This document shows, piece by piece, positions 35,995 through 46,684 of a stretch of DNA of 64,000 nt. This stretch comes from PFJX01 sp964440155. GTDB lineage: Bacteria > Pseudomonadota > Gammaproteobacteria > Burkholderiales > Thiobacillaceae. Within the stretch, counting starts at the first letter, position 1; every line of letters begins with the position of its first letter. A model generated the notes under the pieces. The model did not search any database and was not told the origin of the DNA. It saw nothing but the letters and a program-made list of their open reading frames with translations. The translations under genes were made by a program, and so were the position numbers. The stretch covers positions 1 through 64,000 of the forward strand of contig CAYTRH010000001.1 in NCBI GenBank assembly GCA_964440155.1. Reading direction: 5' to 3'.

Positions 35995-36948
35995 ATGTCT
36001 GAAAAGCACGCCCAACTGCTCATCCTCGGTTCCGGACCGGCCGGGTACACCGCTGCGGTCTATGCCGCCCGCGCCAATCTAAAGCCCGTGCTGATCACCG
36101 GTCTGCAACAAGGTGGACAACTGATGACCACGACCGAGGTCGACAACTGGCCGGCCGATGTCAACGGTGTCATGGGGCCGGACCTGATGCAGCGCTTCCA
36201 GGCTCACGCCGAGCGTTTCGCCACGGAGATCGTGTTCGATCACATCCACACAGTGGACCTGCACTCCCGGCCATTCAAGCTGACCGGCGACGCCGGCAGC
36301 TATACCTGCGACGCGCTGATCATTGCGACCGGCGCTTCGGCCATGTATCTCGGCTTGCCCTCGGAGCAGGCATTCATGGGCAAGGGTGTATCCGGGTGCG
36401 CCACTTGTGATGGATTTTTTTACAAAGGCCAGGATGTCGCCGTGGTTGGCGGTGGCAATACCGCGGTAGAGGAAGCGCTGTATCTCGCCAACATCGCCCG
36501 CCATGTCACGCTGATCCACCGCCGCGACACCTTCAAGGCTGAAAAGATCATGGTCGATAAGCTCATGGAAAAGGTGAAGGAAGGCAAGATCAGCCTTGAA
36601 TTGAATAGTGTTCTCGATGAAGTCCTGGGTGACAAAAGCGGCGTGACATCGATCCGCATCAAGCATGTCAAGGACGACTCCACCAAGGTGATCGAACTGA
36701 CCGGCGTTTTCATCGCCATCGGCCACCGGCCCAACACCGACATCTTCCGTGGGCAACTGGACATGGATGAACGCGGCTATCTGATCACGCGGGGCGGCAA
36801 TCAAGGCAATGCCACGCAGACCAGCATTCCGGGCGTATTCGCGGCCGGCGACGTTCAGGACCACGTGTATCGACAAGCTATCACCAGCGCGGGAACCGGT
36901 TGCATGGCCGCATTGGATGCCGAACGTTATCTCGATAATCTACATTAA
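35995..36948 (+). CDS. trxB: Thioredoxin reductase
   Basis: NADPH-dependent FAD enzyme that keeps thioredoxin reduced. 317 aa. FAD loop GSGPAGYTAAVYAAR, redox-active CATC in GCATCDGFFYKG, NADPH loop VVGGGNTAVEEALYL, and the C-terminal FAD motif GVFAAGDVQD. AGGAG stands ahead of the ATG. A TAGAAT at 35927-35932 may be its -10. The Smr gene follows after 17 bases. Confidence 0.97.
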   Translation: MSEKHAQLLILGSGPAGYTAAVYAARANLKPVLITGLQQGGQLMTTTEVDNWPADVNGVMGPDLMQRFQAHAERFATEIVFDHIHTVDLHSRPFKLTGDAGSYTCDALIIATGASAMYLGLPSEQAFMGKGVSGCATCDGFFYKGQDVAVVGGGNTAVEEALYLANIARHVTLIHRRDTFKAEKIMVDKLMEKVKEGKISLELNSVLDEVLGDKSGVTSIRIKHVKDDSTKVIELTGVFIAIGHRPNTDIFRGQLDMDERGYLITRGGNQGNATQTSIPGVFAAGDVQDHVYRQAITSAGTGCMAALDAERYLDNLH

Positions 36949-36965
36949 TTGATTGTTGTAAACCC

Positions 36966-37541
36966 ATGAAAAAACATGGGTACGAATGCCCCGTGCCATC
37001 CGAAACCGATTGTCGCTTGTTTCGTGAGGCGCTGGATGGCATTCAGCCGCTCGCCCCGCATGGCCGTGCCCTGCCCTCGGTACCGCGGCCGTCGCCGTTA
37101 CCGCGTTCGCGCTGGCGTGACGAACGGGCCGCCATGCATGCGGCGCTGCACGATCCCGTGGATTGGGATATAGATACCGATGCCACTGAAGACATGTCGT
37201 TCCTGCGGCCCGGCGTGCCTCGCAATACCCTGCGCAAATTGCGTCGCGGTGAATGGGTCACGCAAGCCGAACTGGATCTGCACGGATTGACACGGGCGGG
37301 TGCCAAGCAGGCTTTGGTAGATTTTCTGTGCGCCTGCCGTAAGCGCGACATACGCTGTGTACGCATCATTCATGGCAAGGGGCTGGGATCGTTGAATCGC
37401 CAGCCGATACTGAAATCGCACGTGCGTCATTGGCTGCAACAACGCGACGACGTGCTCGCTTTCGTGCAGGCGCGCGCTGTCGATGGTGGCTCTGGAGCCC
37501 TGAGGGTTCTGCTGAAAAGTGGCGGCGGGACGAACGGCTGA
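36966..37541 (+). CDS. Smr-domain protein (putative nuclease)
   Basis: 191 aa. The C-terminal Smr domain (about 95-185) has LDLHGLTRAGAKQAL and the conserved IHGKGLGSL, with VRHWLQQRDDVLAFVQA after it. The N-terminal 95 residues are Pro/Arg-rich. Smr domains are DNA- or RNA-nicking endonucleases; the E. coli relatives are SmrA and SmrB, the latter cutting mRNA at collided ribosomes. Which branch this belongs to cannot be decided here. It lies 17 bases after trxB. Confidence 0.85.
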   Translation: MKKHGYECPVPSETDCRLFREALDGIQPLAPHGRALPSVPRPSPLPRSRWRDERAAMHAALHDPVDWDIDTDATEDMSFLRPGVPRNTLRKLRRGEWVTQAELDLHGLTRAGAKQALVDFLCACRKRDIRCVRIIHGKGLGSLNRQPILKSHVRHWLQQRDDVLAFVQARAVDGGSGALRVLLKSGGGTNG

Positions 37542-37605
37542 TTGGCGCCGCGATGGAATGGATTGCGGCTGAGTACGGCGCAATTCAGTCGATCCGCAAA
37601 CAAAA

Positions 37606-37634
37606 TTGCCAATGTTCGTTTCAGGAACTATTAT
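37606..37634 (+). promoter_or_regulatory. hns promoter
   Basis: TTGCCA (37606-37611) and TATTAT (37629-37634) are separated by exactly 17 bases, close to the sigma-70 consensus, and lie 57 bases upstream of the hns ATG. The surrounding sequence is AT-richer than the genome, as is common at autoregulated H-NS genes. Confidence 0.75.
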
Positions 37635-37690
37635 GCGGCTCGTCAGTCAGCGAATTGCTGTTTCCCGTCAACGCAAACAGGAGTACTCAG

Positions 37691-38005
37691 ATGTCACAAT
37701 ACAAGGCGATTCTTGATCAGATCGAGCAACTCAAGCGCCAGGCCGAAGATGTACGCAGGCAGGAAATGGCCGGCGCCATTGCCGAGATCAGGCGCCTGAT
37801 GGGTGAATTCGGCATTACCATCGCGGATTTGGACGATACTCGGCCACCCCGTCCACGCACCCGCGCGCGCACCGGTAGCGTCGGTCAGGCGCGCTATCGT
37901 GATCCCGCCAGCGGCAAGACTTGGACCGGTCGTGGCCGCCGTCCGGCGTGGGTAGTTGATCTGGAAGCGCAAGGGCGCAGCGTCGAAGAATATCGAATCG
38001 CTTGA
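37691..38005 (+). CDS. H-NS family nucleoid protein
   Basis: 104 aa. An N-terminal coiled coil (about 1-45, KAILDQIEQLKRQAEDVRRQ) drives oligomerisation. A basic Pro/Arg linker and the C-terminal DNA-binding domain YRDPASGKTWTGRGRRPAWV follow. This is the short Bordetella/Burkholderia type of H-NS, which silences AT-rich and horizontally acquired genes. The ATG is chosen for its GGAG site and because it begins the coiled coil. A promoter and a terminator frame it as a single-gene unit. Confidence 0.92.
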   Translation: MSQYKAILDQIEQLKRQAEDVRRQEMAGAIAEIRRLMGEFGITIADLDDTRPPRPRTRARTGSVGQARYRDPASGKTWTGRGRRPAWVVDLEAQGRSVEEYRIA

Positions 38006-38030
38006 GGCCGTAATGGCTGCCGATGTCGAG

Positions 38031-38052
38031 GCCCCGCCATGCGGGGCTTTTT
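38031..38052 (+). terminator. Intrinsic terminator of hns
   Basis: A 7-bp GC stem (GCCCCGC at 38031-38037, GCGGGGC at 38041-38047) with a 3-base loop is followed by five T. It lies 26 bases after the hns stop and separates it from the convergent sucA. Confidence 0.88.
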
Positions 38053-38111
38053 CAATGAAGGCGATGCTCGCCCCGCGCCGTCAGTGCCGGTGTGGCTAAT
38101 GATGGTCCGGA

Positions 38112-40855
38112 TTATGCCGGATCGAATACCTGTTCGATGATTTCCAGCCATTGGCGGCGATGCAATGCAGCGAGCCCGGTCGCCGGCGCAGAGCATTCCG
38201 GCCGGCCGGCGTAGCGTAATGGCAGAGAGGTGAGTTTGTGCAGATGATGCGCCATGAAACGCCATCCGCCCTGGTTGCGTGGTTCATCCTGCGCCCACAC
38301 TAATTCCTGTGCGTTCGGGTAAGCAGACAGCACTTCGGCTATTTCGATGTCCGGAACCGGATAAAGCTGTTCCACCCGGATCATTGCGCAATCGTTGATA
38401 CCCCGCTCGGCACGCGCATGTGTCAGATCGAAGTACAGCCGACCGCTACAAAACACGAGCCGCGTGACTGCTTCCGGCACGACTTCGCCGTCAGCGATCA
38501 CGGGCAGAAATCGCGCTTCGGCCAATTCCTGGAGGGTCGAGGTGGCTTCCGGGTGACGCAACAGGCTCTTGGGCGTAAAAACGATCAGCGGCTTGCGATA
38601 AGGGCGAATCACCTGACGGCGCAACAAATGGAATATCTGCGCCGGTGTGGTCGGCTGGGTAATCTGAATATTGTCATGCGCGGCCAATTGCAGAAATCGC
38701 TCGATGCGCCCGGATGAGTGTTCCGGCCCCTGCCCCTCATAGCCGTGCGGCAGGAACATCACCAGTCCGTTGAGCCGGGCCCATTTGGTCTCCGCCGAGG
38801 CGATGAACTGGTCGATCACTACTTGCGCGCCATTGGCGAAGTCGCCGAACTGCGCTTCCCAGATTACCAACTGGTCGGGCGATGCGCCGGCATAACCATA
38901 TTCGAAGCCCAATACCGCCTCCTCGGACAGCAGCGAGTCCACCACGAGGAAATTGGCCTGGCCCGGAAGCAGGTGTTGGAGCGGGATATAGGCGCCATCA
39001 TCCCAGCGCTCGCGGTTCTGGTCATGCAATACCGCGTGGCGGTGAAAGAACGTGCCGCGTCCGGAATCCTGGCCGGTCAGACGCACCGGTGTACCTTCGG
39101 CGACCAGGCTGGCATAGGCGAGTGTCTCGGCCATGCCCCAGTCGAGGGCGACATCGCCCTCCCCCATGCGCCGGCGATCATCCATGATCTTCTGCACGCG
39201 CGGATGCAAGGAAAAATTCTCCGGCAGGTCCACCAGACGGCGTGCCAGGGCGTGCAGGTGTTCGATCGGTAGTCCCGTGCGCGCCGGTTCGCGCCAGTGG
39301 GTGTTGCGAAACGGGCGCCAGTCCGCGGCATACGGGCTCTTGGCGCTGGCCTGGTGGCTCGCCGGCGCATCCAGGCTGGCGCGATAGACCTGGATGAGGG
39401 TTTCGGTCTCTTCCAAGGTCATTTCGCCGCTGTCGACCAGCCGCTGCGCATACAGGGCCCGCGTGCTCGGCAGCTGATGGATGCGACGGTACATCAGCGG
39501 CTGCGTCGCCATCGGCTCGTCCTGCTCGTTATGGCCCAGCCGCCGGTAGCACACCAGATCGATGGCCACATCGCGCTGCCAATGCGCGCGGTAGTCCATG
39601 GCGATGCGCGCGGCGCGGATCACCGCTTCCGGATCGTCACCGTTGACGTGCAGTACCGGCGCCTCGACCATTTTCATGACGTCGGTGGCGTACAGACTGG
39701 AACGGCTGTCACGCGGATCGGAGGTGGTGAAGCCGAGCTGGTTGTCGACGACGATGTGTAGCGTGCCGCCGGTGCGAAAGCCGCGGGTGGCGGCCATGTT
39801 CAGCGTTTCCATGACCACGCCCTGACCGGCGAAGGCGGCATCGCCATGGATCAGGACCGGCATCACCTGCGTCCCCTCGCGGTCGCCGCGGCGTTGCTGC
39901 TGGGCCCGCACCCAGCCCTCCACCACGGGGTTGACGATCTCCAGGTGCGAAGGGTTGAAGGCCAGCGCCACGCGGACCGGACCCGCCGGCGTATCGAGTT
40001 CGGTGGCGTAGCCCTGGTGGTACTTGACGTCGCCGCTGCGGTGCGTCGCCGTGATCTCGTCCTGCGCGTGCTCGAACAACTCAATGACCGAACGGCCCAG
40101 CACGTTGTGCAGCACGTTGAGCCGGCCGCGATGTGCCATGCCCAGGCCGATCTCCTGTACGCCGGCACGCGCCGATTGTTCGATCAGGTCGTTGAGCAGC
40201 GGGATCAACGATTCCGCGCCCTCAAGTGAGAAGCGCTTCTGTCCGACGTAGCGGGTGTGCAACGTCTTCTCCAGCGTCTCCGCGGCTGTCAGCTGACGCA
40301 GCAGCCAGCGTCGCAGTCCGTTGTCGATCTCGGGTGCGCCCTCCCCGCCCTCGATACGCTTCTGCAACCAGCGTTTCTGGGCGGTGTCGGTGAGATGCAT
40401 GTACTCGACCGACAGTGTGCCGCAGTAGGCGCGCCTGACCCGCGCCAGGATGTTGCGCAGACGATCACGCGGTGGCCCCACCAGCGAACCGGTTTCGAAC
40501 TCGCGGTCCAGATCGGCGGCCGTCAGGCCGTGGTTGGCTGGATCCAGTTCGGGAATGTTGGGCGTCGGCAACCGCCGCAACGGGTCCAGATCGGCGACCC
40601 GGAAGCCATGGAAACGATAGGCATTGATCAGTTGCAGCACGCCCACCTGGGTGGATTCACACCGGGGCAGCGGCCGATCGGCAACGCCGGGGATGGGCTC
40701 TTCTGCATCGGCAGCAGCCACCGAGGCGAGGCGCTCCGGGTATTGAGCCTCCAGCGCGGCAAGGTAGTCGGCGCTGCCGGCATAGAGCGACGTGGCCGGT
40801 GCCGTCATCCGGGCGGAACCGGGCTGTGCAATGCGCACCCCACCCTGCCCGCGCG

Positions 40856-40859
<4 letters not shown>
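38112..40859 (-). CDS. sucA: 2-oxoglutarate dehydrogenase E1 component
   Basis: Thiamine-diphosphate enzyme that decarboxylates 2-oxoglutarate and passes the succinyl group to E2. About 915 aa. Conserved regions include IGLGMAHRGRLNVL, GDVKYHQG, FNPSHLEIVNPVVEG, HGDAAFAGQG and YRRLGHNEQDEP, and the C-terminal FLPHGYEGQGPEHSS. The ATG at 40859 overlaps the gltA stop (ATGA); an ATG at 40808 is the alternative. The N-terminal peripheral segment is shorter than usual. sucB and lpd, its partners, do not follow; hns converges instead. Confidence 0.95.
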
Positions 40860-42156
<1,297 letters not shown>

Positions 42157-42160
<4 letters not shown>

Positions 42161-42411
42161 GTTGTCATGTGCCGGGTCGTCTTGATCTGCGCCAGCACCG
42201 CGCGCAACGCGTCGGGCGGCTCGTCCGCTCCGGTGAGCCAGGCAAACAGCGACATGTCATCGTGCACCAACAAGGCGGCGAAATCGGCGCGCAGCGGGCA
42301 CGGCAATCCGGCATAACGCTGCTCCAGAAACGTGGTGAGCCAGGCATCCAGTTCCAGCATGCCGCGTCGGCAGTGCCAACGCAGGCGATCCAGGTCTTCC
42401 GGCTCGTTCAC
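42157..42411 (-). CDS. sdhE: Succinate dehydrogenase assembly factor SdhE
   Basis: Small protein that promotes covalent FAD attachment to SdhA. 84 aa from a GTG start at 42411. RLRWHCRRGMLELDAWL contains the conserved RRGM.E motif, followed by the acidic helical bundle. The GTG overlaps the sdhB stop (GTGA) and its own stop overlaps the gltA ATG, so it is read as part of one coupled message. Position between sdhB and gltA is typical of Betaproteobacteria. Confidence 0.92.
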
Positions 42412-43103
42412 AGCGCCCGTTTCACGAGAAGCGCCTTGATTTTGCCGATGGCCGCCGTGGGGTTCAAGCCTTTGGGGCAGACTTCGACGCAGTTCATGAT
42501 GCCGTGACAGCGAAACAGGCGATAGGGATCCTCGACGAAATCCAGACGTTCGTCCGTGGCCTGGTCGCGGGTGTCGGCGATGAAGCGGTAGCTCTGCAAC
42601 AAAGCCGCGGGCCCGAGAAAACGCTGCGGATTCCACCAGAACGACGGGCACGAGGTGGTGCAACAGGCGCACAGGATGCACTCGTACAAGCCGTCCAGCT
42701 CGGCTCGGTCAGCCGGACTTTGCAAACGTTCGTTCTCCGGCTCCGGATCCAAGTTGATCAGATAAGGCTTGATCGCGCGGTAATGCCGGTAGAACTGTTC
42801 CATGTCGACGATCAGATCGCGCACCACCGGCAGTCGCGGCAAGGGTCGGACCTCGATGGGTTCACGCAGCCCTTCCAGTGCGGTGATGCAGGCCAGCACG
42901 TTGACGCCGTTGACGTTGACGCCGTCGGAGCCGCACACGCCCTCCCGACACGAACGCCGGAACGCCAGTGAGTCATCCACTTCCTTGAGCGCGATCAATG
43001 CATCCAGCACCTTGCGGCCGCGCGCGTCGAACTCGATCTCGTAGTCCTGCATGCGCGGCGGCGCGCCGGATTCGGGATGAAAGCGGTAGATGCGGAATCT
43101 CAT
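42408..43103 (-). CDS. sdhB: Succinate dehydrogenase iron-sulfur subunit
   Basis: Carries electrons from FAD of SdhA to quinone through three Fe-S clusters. About 231 aa. CREGVCGSDG, with Asp at the third ligand position as in E. coli, and the later C of NVLAC hold the 2Fe-2S cluster. CILCACCTTSCPS and CHGIMNCVEVCPKGLNP hold the 4Fe-4S and 3Fe-4S clusters. The ATG at 43103 is 10 bases from AGGAGG; a GTG at 43109 is possible. Confidence 0.96.
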   Translation of the reverse strand: MRFRIYRFHPESGAPPRMQDYEIEFDARGRKVLDALIALKEVDDSLAFRRSCREGVCGSDGVNVNGVNVLACITALEGLREPIEVRPLPRLPVVRDLIVDMEQFYRHYRAIKPYLINLDPEPENERLQSPADRAELDGLYECILCACCTTSCPSFWWNPQRFLGPAALLQSYRFIADTRDQATDERLDFVEDPYRLFRCHGIMNCVEVCPKGLNPTAAIGKIKALLVKRAL

Positions 43104-43131
43104 GGCCACGCCGCCTCCTGCGGTCTGCCCA

Positions 43132-44892
43132 TCAATAGGTTCTTTCCTTGGGCTGGAACGCTTCCACGGTCAGCGGCTTGAGCCGCACCGGTTTGTAATC
43201 CAACTGGTCCCCGGGCAGGGAGTACAGCGTATGGCGCAGCCAGTGGTCATCGTCGCGTTCGGGGTGGTCTTCGCGCGTATGCGCGCCGCGGCTTTCCGTG
43301 CGGGCACGCGCGGAGATCAACGTGGCGCGCGCCACCAACATCAGGTTCTCCAGTTCGAGCGCCTCCAGCCGCGTCGTGTTGAACACGCGGCTACGGTCAC
43401 CGAGCGTGACCTCGGCCAGGCGTGCGGCCACACCGTCCAGTCGGGTGATGCCGGCAGCCAGCAGGTCGTCGCGTCGAAACACGCCGCAGTGTTCCTGCAT
43501 CACGCGCTGCATGTCCGTGCGCACGCCGGCCACGGTTTCCCCCCCGCCCACCCGGTCCCAGCGCGCCAGACGCGCCAGCGCCGGATCGGCGGCATCCGCC
43601 GGCAGCGGGCGTGGAAACGGGTTGTCGCGCAGATACTCGATCATGTGCTGGCCGGCGGCACGGCCGAACACCACCAGATCGAGCAGCGAATTGCCGCCCA
43701 GGCGGTTGGCGCCGTGTACCGACACGCAGGCGCACTCGCCCACGGCATACAGACCCGGCACCGGCTCCTCCGGGCCATAACGGACCGGCGCGACCACCTG
43801 GCCATGCAGATTGGTGGGTATGCCGCCCATCATGTAATGCGCGGTCGGCGTCACCGGTATCGGCGCCTCGATGGGATCCACGCCGGCGAACTGCATCGAC
43901 AGCTCGCGTATGCCCGGCAGGCGTTCTTTGATGGTCCGCGCACCCAGATGATCCAGTTTGAGATGCACGTAGTCGCCGTGGGCGCCACAGCCGCGACCCG
44001 CAAGGATCTCCAGGGCGATGGCGCGCGACACCACGTCGCGCGAAGCCAGATCCTTGGCGTTGGGCGCATAACGCGGCATGAAGCGTTCGCCGTCCTTGTT
44101 AACCAGGTAACCGCCCTCCCCGCGCACGCCCTCGGTGATCAGGCTGCCGACCTCGGGGATGCCGGTCGGGTGGAATTGCCAGAACTCCATGTCCTCCAGC
44201 GGCAGACCGGCGCGCAGCACCATGCCCAGGCCGTCGCCGGTGTTGATGTGCGCATTGGTGGAATGACGGAAGATGCGGCAGGCACCGCCGGTGGCCAGCA
44301 GCGTGGTGCGCGCTTCGAACAGCCAGGGTTCGCCACGCTCGATCTCCAGCGCCACCACGCCCAGCACGTAGCCCTCGGTGTCGCGTACCAGGTCGAGCGC
44401 GAAGAACTCGTCGAAGAACTGCGTGCGCGCGGCGATGTTGCGCTGGTACAAAGTGTGCAGCAACGCATGCCCGGTGCGGTCGGCCGCCGCGCAGGTACGC
44501 ACCGCCTGCTCGCCGCCATAGTGTTTCGACTGGCCGCCGAACGGGCGCTGATAGATCCGGCCGTCGTCCAGGCGAGAGAACGGCAGGCCCATGTGTTCCA
44601 GCTCGTACACCGCGCTGGGTGCGTTGCGGCACATGAACTCGATGGCGTCCTGATCGCCGAGATAATCCGAGCCCTTGACCGTGTCATACATGTGCCAATG
44701 CCAGTCATCCTCGGACACGTTGGCCAAGGCGGCGGTGATGCCCCCCTGCGCCGACACCGTATGCGAGCGGGTCGGGAACACCTTGGACAGCACCGCCACC
44801 TTCAGGTCCGATTGCGCCAGTTGAAGCGCGGCGCGCAGGCCGGCGCCGCCGCCGCCGACGATGACCGCGTCGAACGTGCGTTTGGGAATCAT
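43132..44892 (-). CDS. sdhA: Succinate dehydrogenase flavoprotein subunit
   Basis: Catalytic subunit of complex II. 586 aa. FAD loop VIVGGGGAGLRAALQLA, covalent-FAD His in TRSHTVSAQGG, FHPTGIPEVG, and the active-site region GGIPTNLHG with the following GECACVSVHGANRLGGNSLL. The ATG at 44892 overlaps the sdhD stop (ATGA). sdhB follows after 28 bases with its own strong ribosome binding site, the only non-overlapping junction of the operon. Confidence 0.97.
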   Translation of the reverse strand: MIPKRTFDAVIVGGGGAGLRAALQLAQSDLKVAVLSKVFPTRSHTVSAQGGITAALANVSEDDWHWHMYDTVKGSDYLGDQDAIEFMCRNAPSAVYELEHMGLPFSRLDDGRIYQRPFGGQSKHYGGEQAVRTCAAADRTGHALLHTLYQRNIAARTQFFDEFFALDLVRDTEGYVLGVVALEIERGEPWLFEARTTLLATGGACRIFRHSTNAHINTGDGLGMVLRAGLPLEDMEFWQFHPTGIPEVGSLITEGVRGEGGYLVNKDGERFMPRYAPNAKDLASRDVVSRAIALEILAGRGCGAHGDYVHLKLDHLGARTIKERLPGIRELSMQFAGVDPIEAPIPVTPTAHYMMGGIPTNLHGQVVAPVRYGPEEPVPGLYAVGECACVSVHGANRLGGNSLLDLVVFGRAAGQHMIEYLRDNPFPRPLPADAADPALARLARWDRVGGGETVAGVRTDMQRVMQEHCGVFRRDDLLAAGITRLDGVAARLAEVTLGDRSRVFNTTRLEALELENLMLVARATLISARARTESRGAHTREDHPERDDDHWLRHTLYSLPGDQLDYKPVRLKPLTVEAFQPKERTY

Positions 44893-45233
44893 CGGACACT
44901 CCACAGGATGTCGGCCGCCCAGACCAGGCAGGCGAGATAGAGGGCGCCGAACAGGAAATAGGCCGCCAGACGCAATGGCAGCACGCGCAGATAGTCGATG
45001 AAAATTTCGCGCAGGCCGATCCAGGCATGCAGCAACAGCGCCGCGAATGCCAGCAGCGTGGCCAGCTTCATGGTCAGCGACGTGAACAGTGCGCGCCAGG
45101 CAGCGTAGTCGAGCGGCGTGGAGAGCCACGACAGCAACAGGAACAGTGGCAAGAACAACGCCAGATAAAGGGCGCTGGCGCGTTGCAGCAACCACAGGCC
45201 CAGTCCGCGGCGTGCGCCGCCAGCGGTTCTCAC
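44889..45233 (-). CDS. sdhD: Succinate dehydrogenase membrane anchor subunit
   Basis: 114 aa with three membrane helices. It helps bind haem b and quinone and anchors SdhAB. WLLQRASALYLALFLPLFLL begins the first helix with the conserved Gln-Arg-Ala/Ser, and LLLHAWIGLREIFIDYL contains the haem-ligand-type His and the IDYL motif. It starts with GTG at 45233 overlapping the sdhC stop (GTGA). Confidence 0.92.
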   Translation of the reverse strand: MRTAGGARRGLGLWLLQRASALYLALFLPLFLLLSWLSTPLDYAAWRALFTSLTMKLATLLAFAALLLHAWIGLREIFIDYLRVLPLRLAAYFLFGALYLACLVWAADILWSVR

Positions 45234-45604
45234 CGTGACGCCCCCAGCCACAGTAACGCGGTGAGTGCGATGGCCAGCCACAGCGTCACCTGTGCACTCA
45301 GGCGCGCGCGTGCACGCGTCTCGCCCAGGCCGAAATCGAAACCGAGGTGGCGCAAGCCGGCGAAAAAATGGTGTAGCAGCGCCCAAGTGGCGAGCACCCC
45401 GGCCACCCGGCCCACGCTGCCGGACAACAGGTCGCCCAGTCGGTGAAAATCGTCCGCCGAGCGTAGGGACAACATGAACAGGTACAGCAGACCGGGTATG
45501 GCGAGCGACAACAATGCGCCGCTGGCACGATGCAGGATGGACACCAGTCCGCCGATGGGCAGGCGGATGCGGATCAGGTCCAGATAGTACGGCCGCCGGT
45601 TCAT
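45230..45604 (-). CDS. sdhC: Succinate dehydrogenase cytochrome b556 subunit
   Basis: 124 aa with three membrane helices, first gene of the operon. YYLDLIRIRLPIGGLVSILH followed by RASG holds the conserved quinone-site Ser and Arg, and LLHHFFAGLRHLGFD carries the haem His. A good sigma-70 promoter lies 34 to 62 bases upstream. Confidence 0.93.
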   Translation of the reverse strand: MNRRPYYLDLIRIRLPIGGLVSILHRASGALLSLAIPGLLYLFMLSLRSADDFHRLGDLLSGSVGRVAGVLATWALLHHFFAGLRHLGFDFGLGETRARARLSAQVTLWLAIALTALLWLGASR

Positions 45605-45637
45605 GTCCTTGCACGACGCATCGACGCGATGCGCGCG

Positions 45638-45666
45638 ATTAGACGCTTATTGCGCTGCACAATCAA
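45638..45666 (-). promoter_or_regulatory. Promoter of the sdhCDAB-sdhE-gltA-sucA operon
   Basis: On the minus strand TTGATT (45661-45666) and TCTAAT (45638-45643) are 17 bases apart, in the 121-base gap ahead of sdhC. No clear operator was recognised around it. Confidence 0.7.
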
Positions 45667-45725
45667 CCCGCCGCCGCTGCTCGGGCAGTGCGATGACCAG
45701 GGCCATCGCGCTGCTGAACGCGGCA

Positions 45726-46640
45726 TCAGAACCAGTATTGCCAGGCGAGTTTGAAGCCGTCCGTCTTGCCTGCCTGCATCAGCGTCAGACCGGCGCGGTA
45801 GCCGCCGCCGGTGGCCTTGTAGCTGCGCGTGTCACCCACCGTCACGCTGATCTCCTGCTGGCTGTCGGCGAAGATCTCCGAGCCGAAATAACGCGTGTCC
45901 ACCAGCGAGATTTCCCACCAAGCCTTCTTGCCGAACATTTGCCCGGGAATGGCCGCCATGACACCGTTGCGCAGGATGTTGTTGTGCGTGCGAGACAGGT
46001 TGGCGCGCGCGTCACCGCGTTCGCGCACGGTGTGGCTGTGGCCGAACATGTTGCCGATACCCAGGTCGTAGCCGTCCATCCTCCAGTAGTACACGCTGGT
46101 CAGGGACGCCGACACCAGATTGGCGGCCTTGTCGAAATCGCCGCGTTCGGCGTGGGTGTAACTCAACGCCGGCGTCAGGTACCAGCGTGCGGCCATGGGA
46201 TAGGTGTAGGCGGCGCCAAAGCCCACGTTGTAGGCGCTCTCGCCTTCTGACCAGACGCGCGTGACCGGCAGACTCAACACCAGGCGGCGGCGCGGGTCCA
46301 CCTCGTTGCGTATGGTGTAGCTGAGCGGCACGGTGCAGTACTTGGAATCGATGTTGCGTCCGGAGAACGAACCGCAGTTCAGGCCCACGCCATAGCTGGC
46401 CGGCGCGGCGCCCGGCGTTGTCGGCGCGCCATCCGCTTCGTACTCGAAGTGCATGACGCTGAACGCCGTATCGAAGTCGCTGGTCGCCTGCATCTGGATG
46501 CTCGACGCCGGCGTCTGCGTCACCGGGTCGCTACAGATGTAGCTGTGCGTGTGGTGATCGAACTCGCAGGCTGCGGTGGCATGGCCCGCGACGAAGGTGA
46601 GCGCGACCACGGTCGCAGCCCGGATCGGCAATGCTTTCAT
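45726..46640 (-). CDS. Predicted outer-membrane beta-barrel protein
   Basis: 304 aa, no family recognised. Signal peptide about 1-23 (ending GHATA). The mature protein begins with two Cys flanking a His cluster (Cys25 and Cys36, CEFDHHTHSYIC) and has two more at 89 and 102, suggesting disulfides. Alternating amphipathic strands run from about 105 to the end, which is the aromatic WQYWF typical of BAM substrates. AAGGGG precedes the ATG. It lies 44 bases after the FecR-domain gene and is the last gene of the cyclase/CHAT cluster. Confidence 0.7.
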   Translation of the reverse strand: MKALPIRAATVVALTFVAGHATAACEFDHHTHSYICSDPVTQTPASSIQMQATSDFDTAFSVMHFEYEADGAPTTPGAAPASYGVGLNCGSFSGRNIDSKYCTVPLSYTIRNEVDPRRRLVLSLPVTRVWSEGESAYNVGFGAAYTYPMAARWYLTPALSYTHAERGDFDKAANLVSASLTSVYYWRMDGYDLGIGNMFGHSHTVRERGDARANLSRTHNNILRNGVMAAIPGQMFGKKAWWEISLVDTRYFGSEIFADSQQEISVTVGDTRSYKATGGGYRAGLTLMQAGKTDGFKLAWQYWF

Positions 46641-46684
46641 GATGGATTCCCCTTGAAAGAAAAAAATGCAGGTCGAACAGGAAC

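Noticed and set aside
43090..44940. 616-codon plus-strand open frame over sdhA
   Set aside because: Mirror frame of sdhA; no recognisable protein features.
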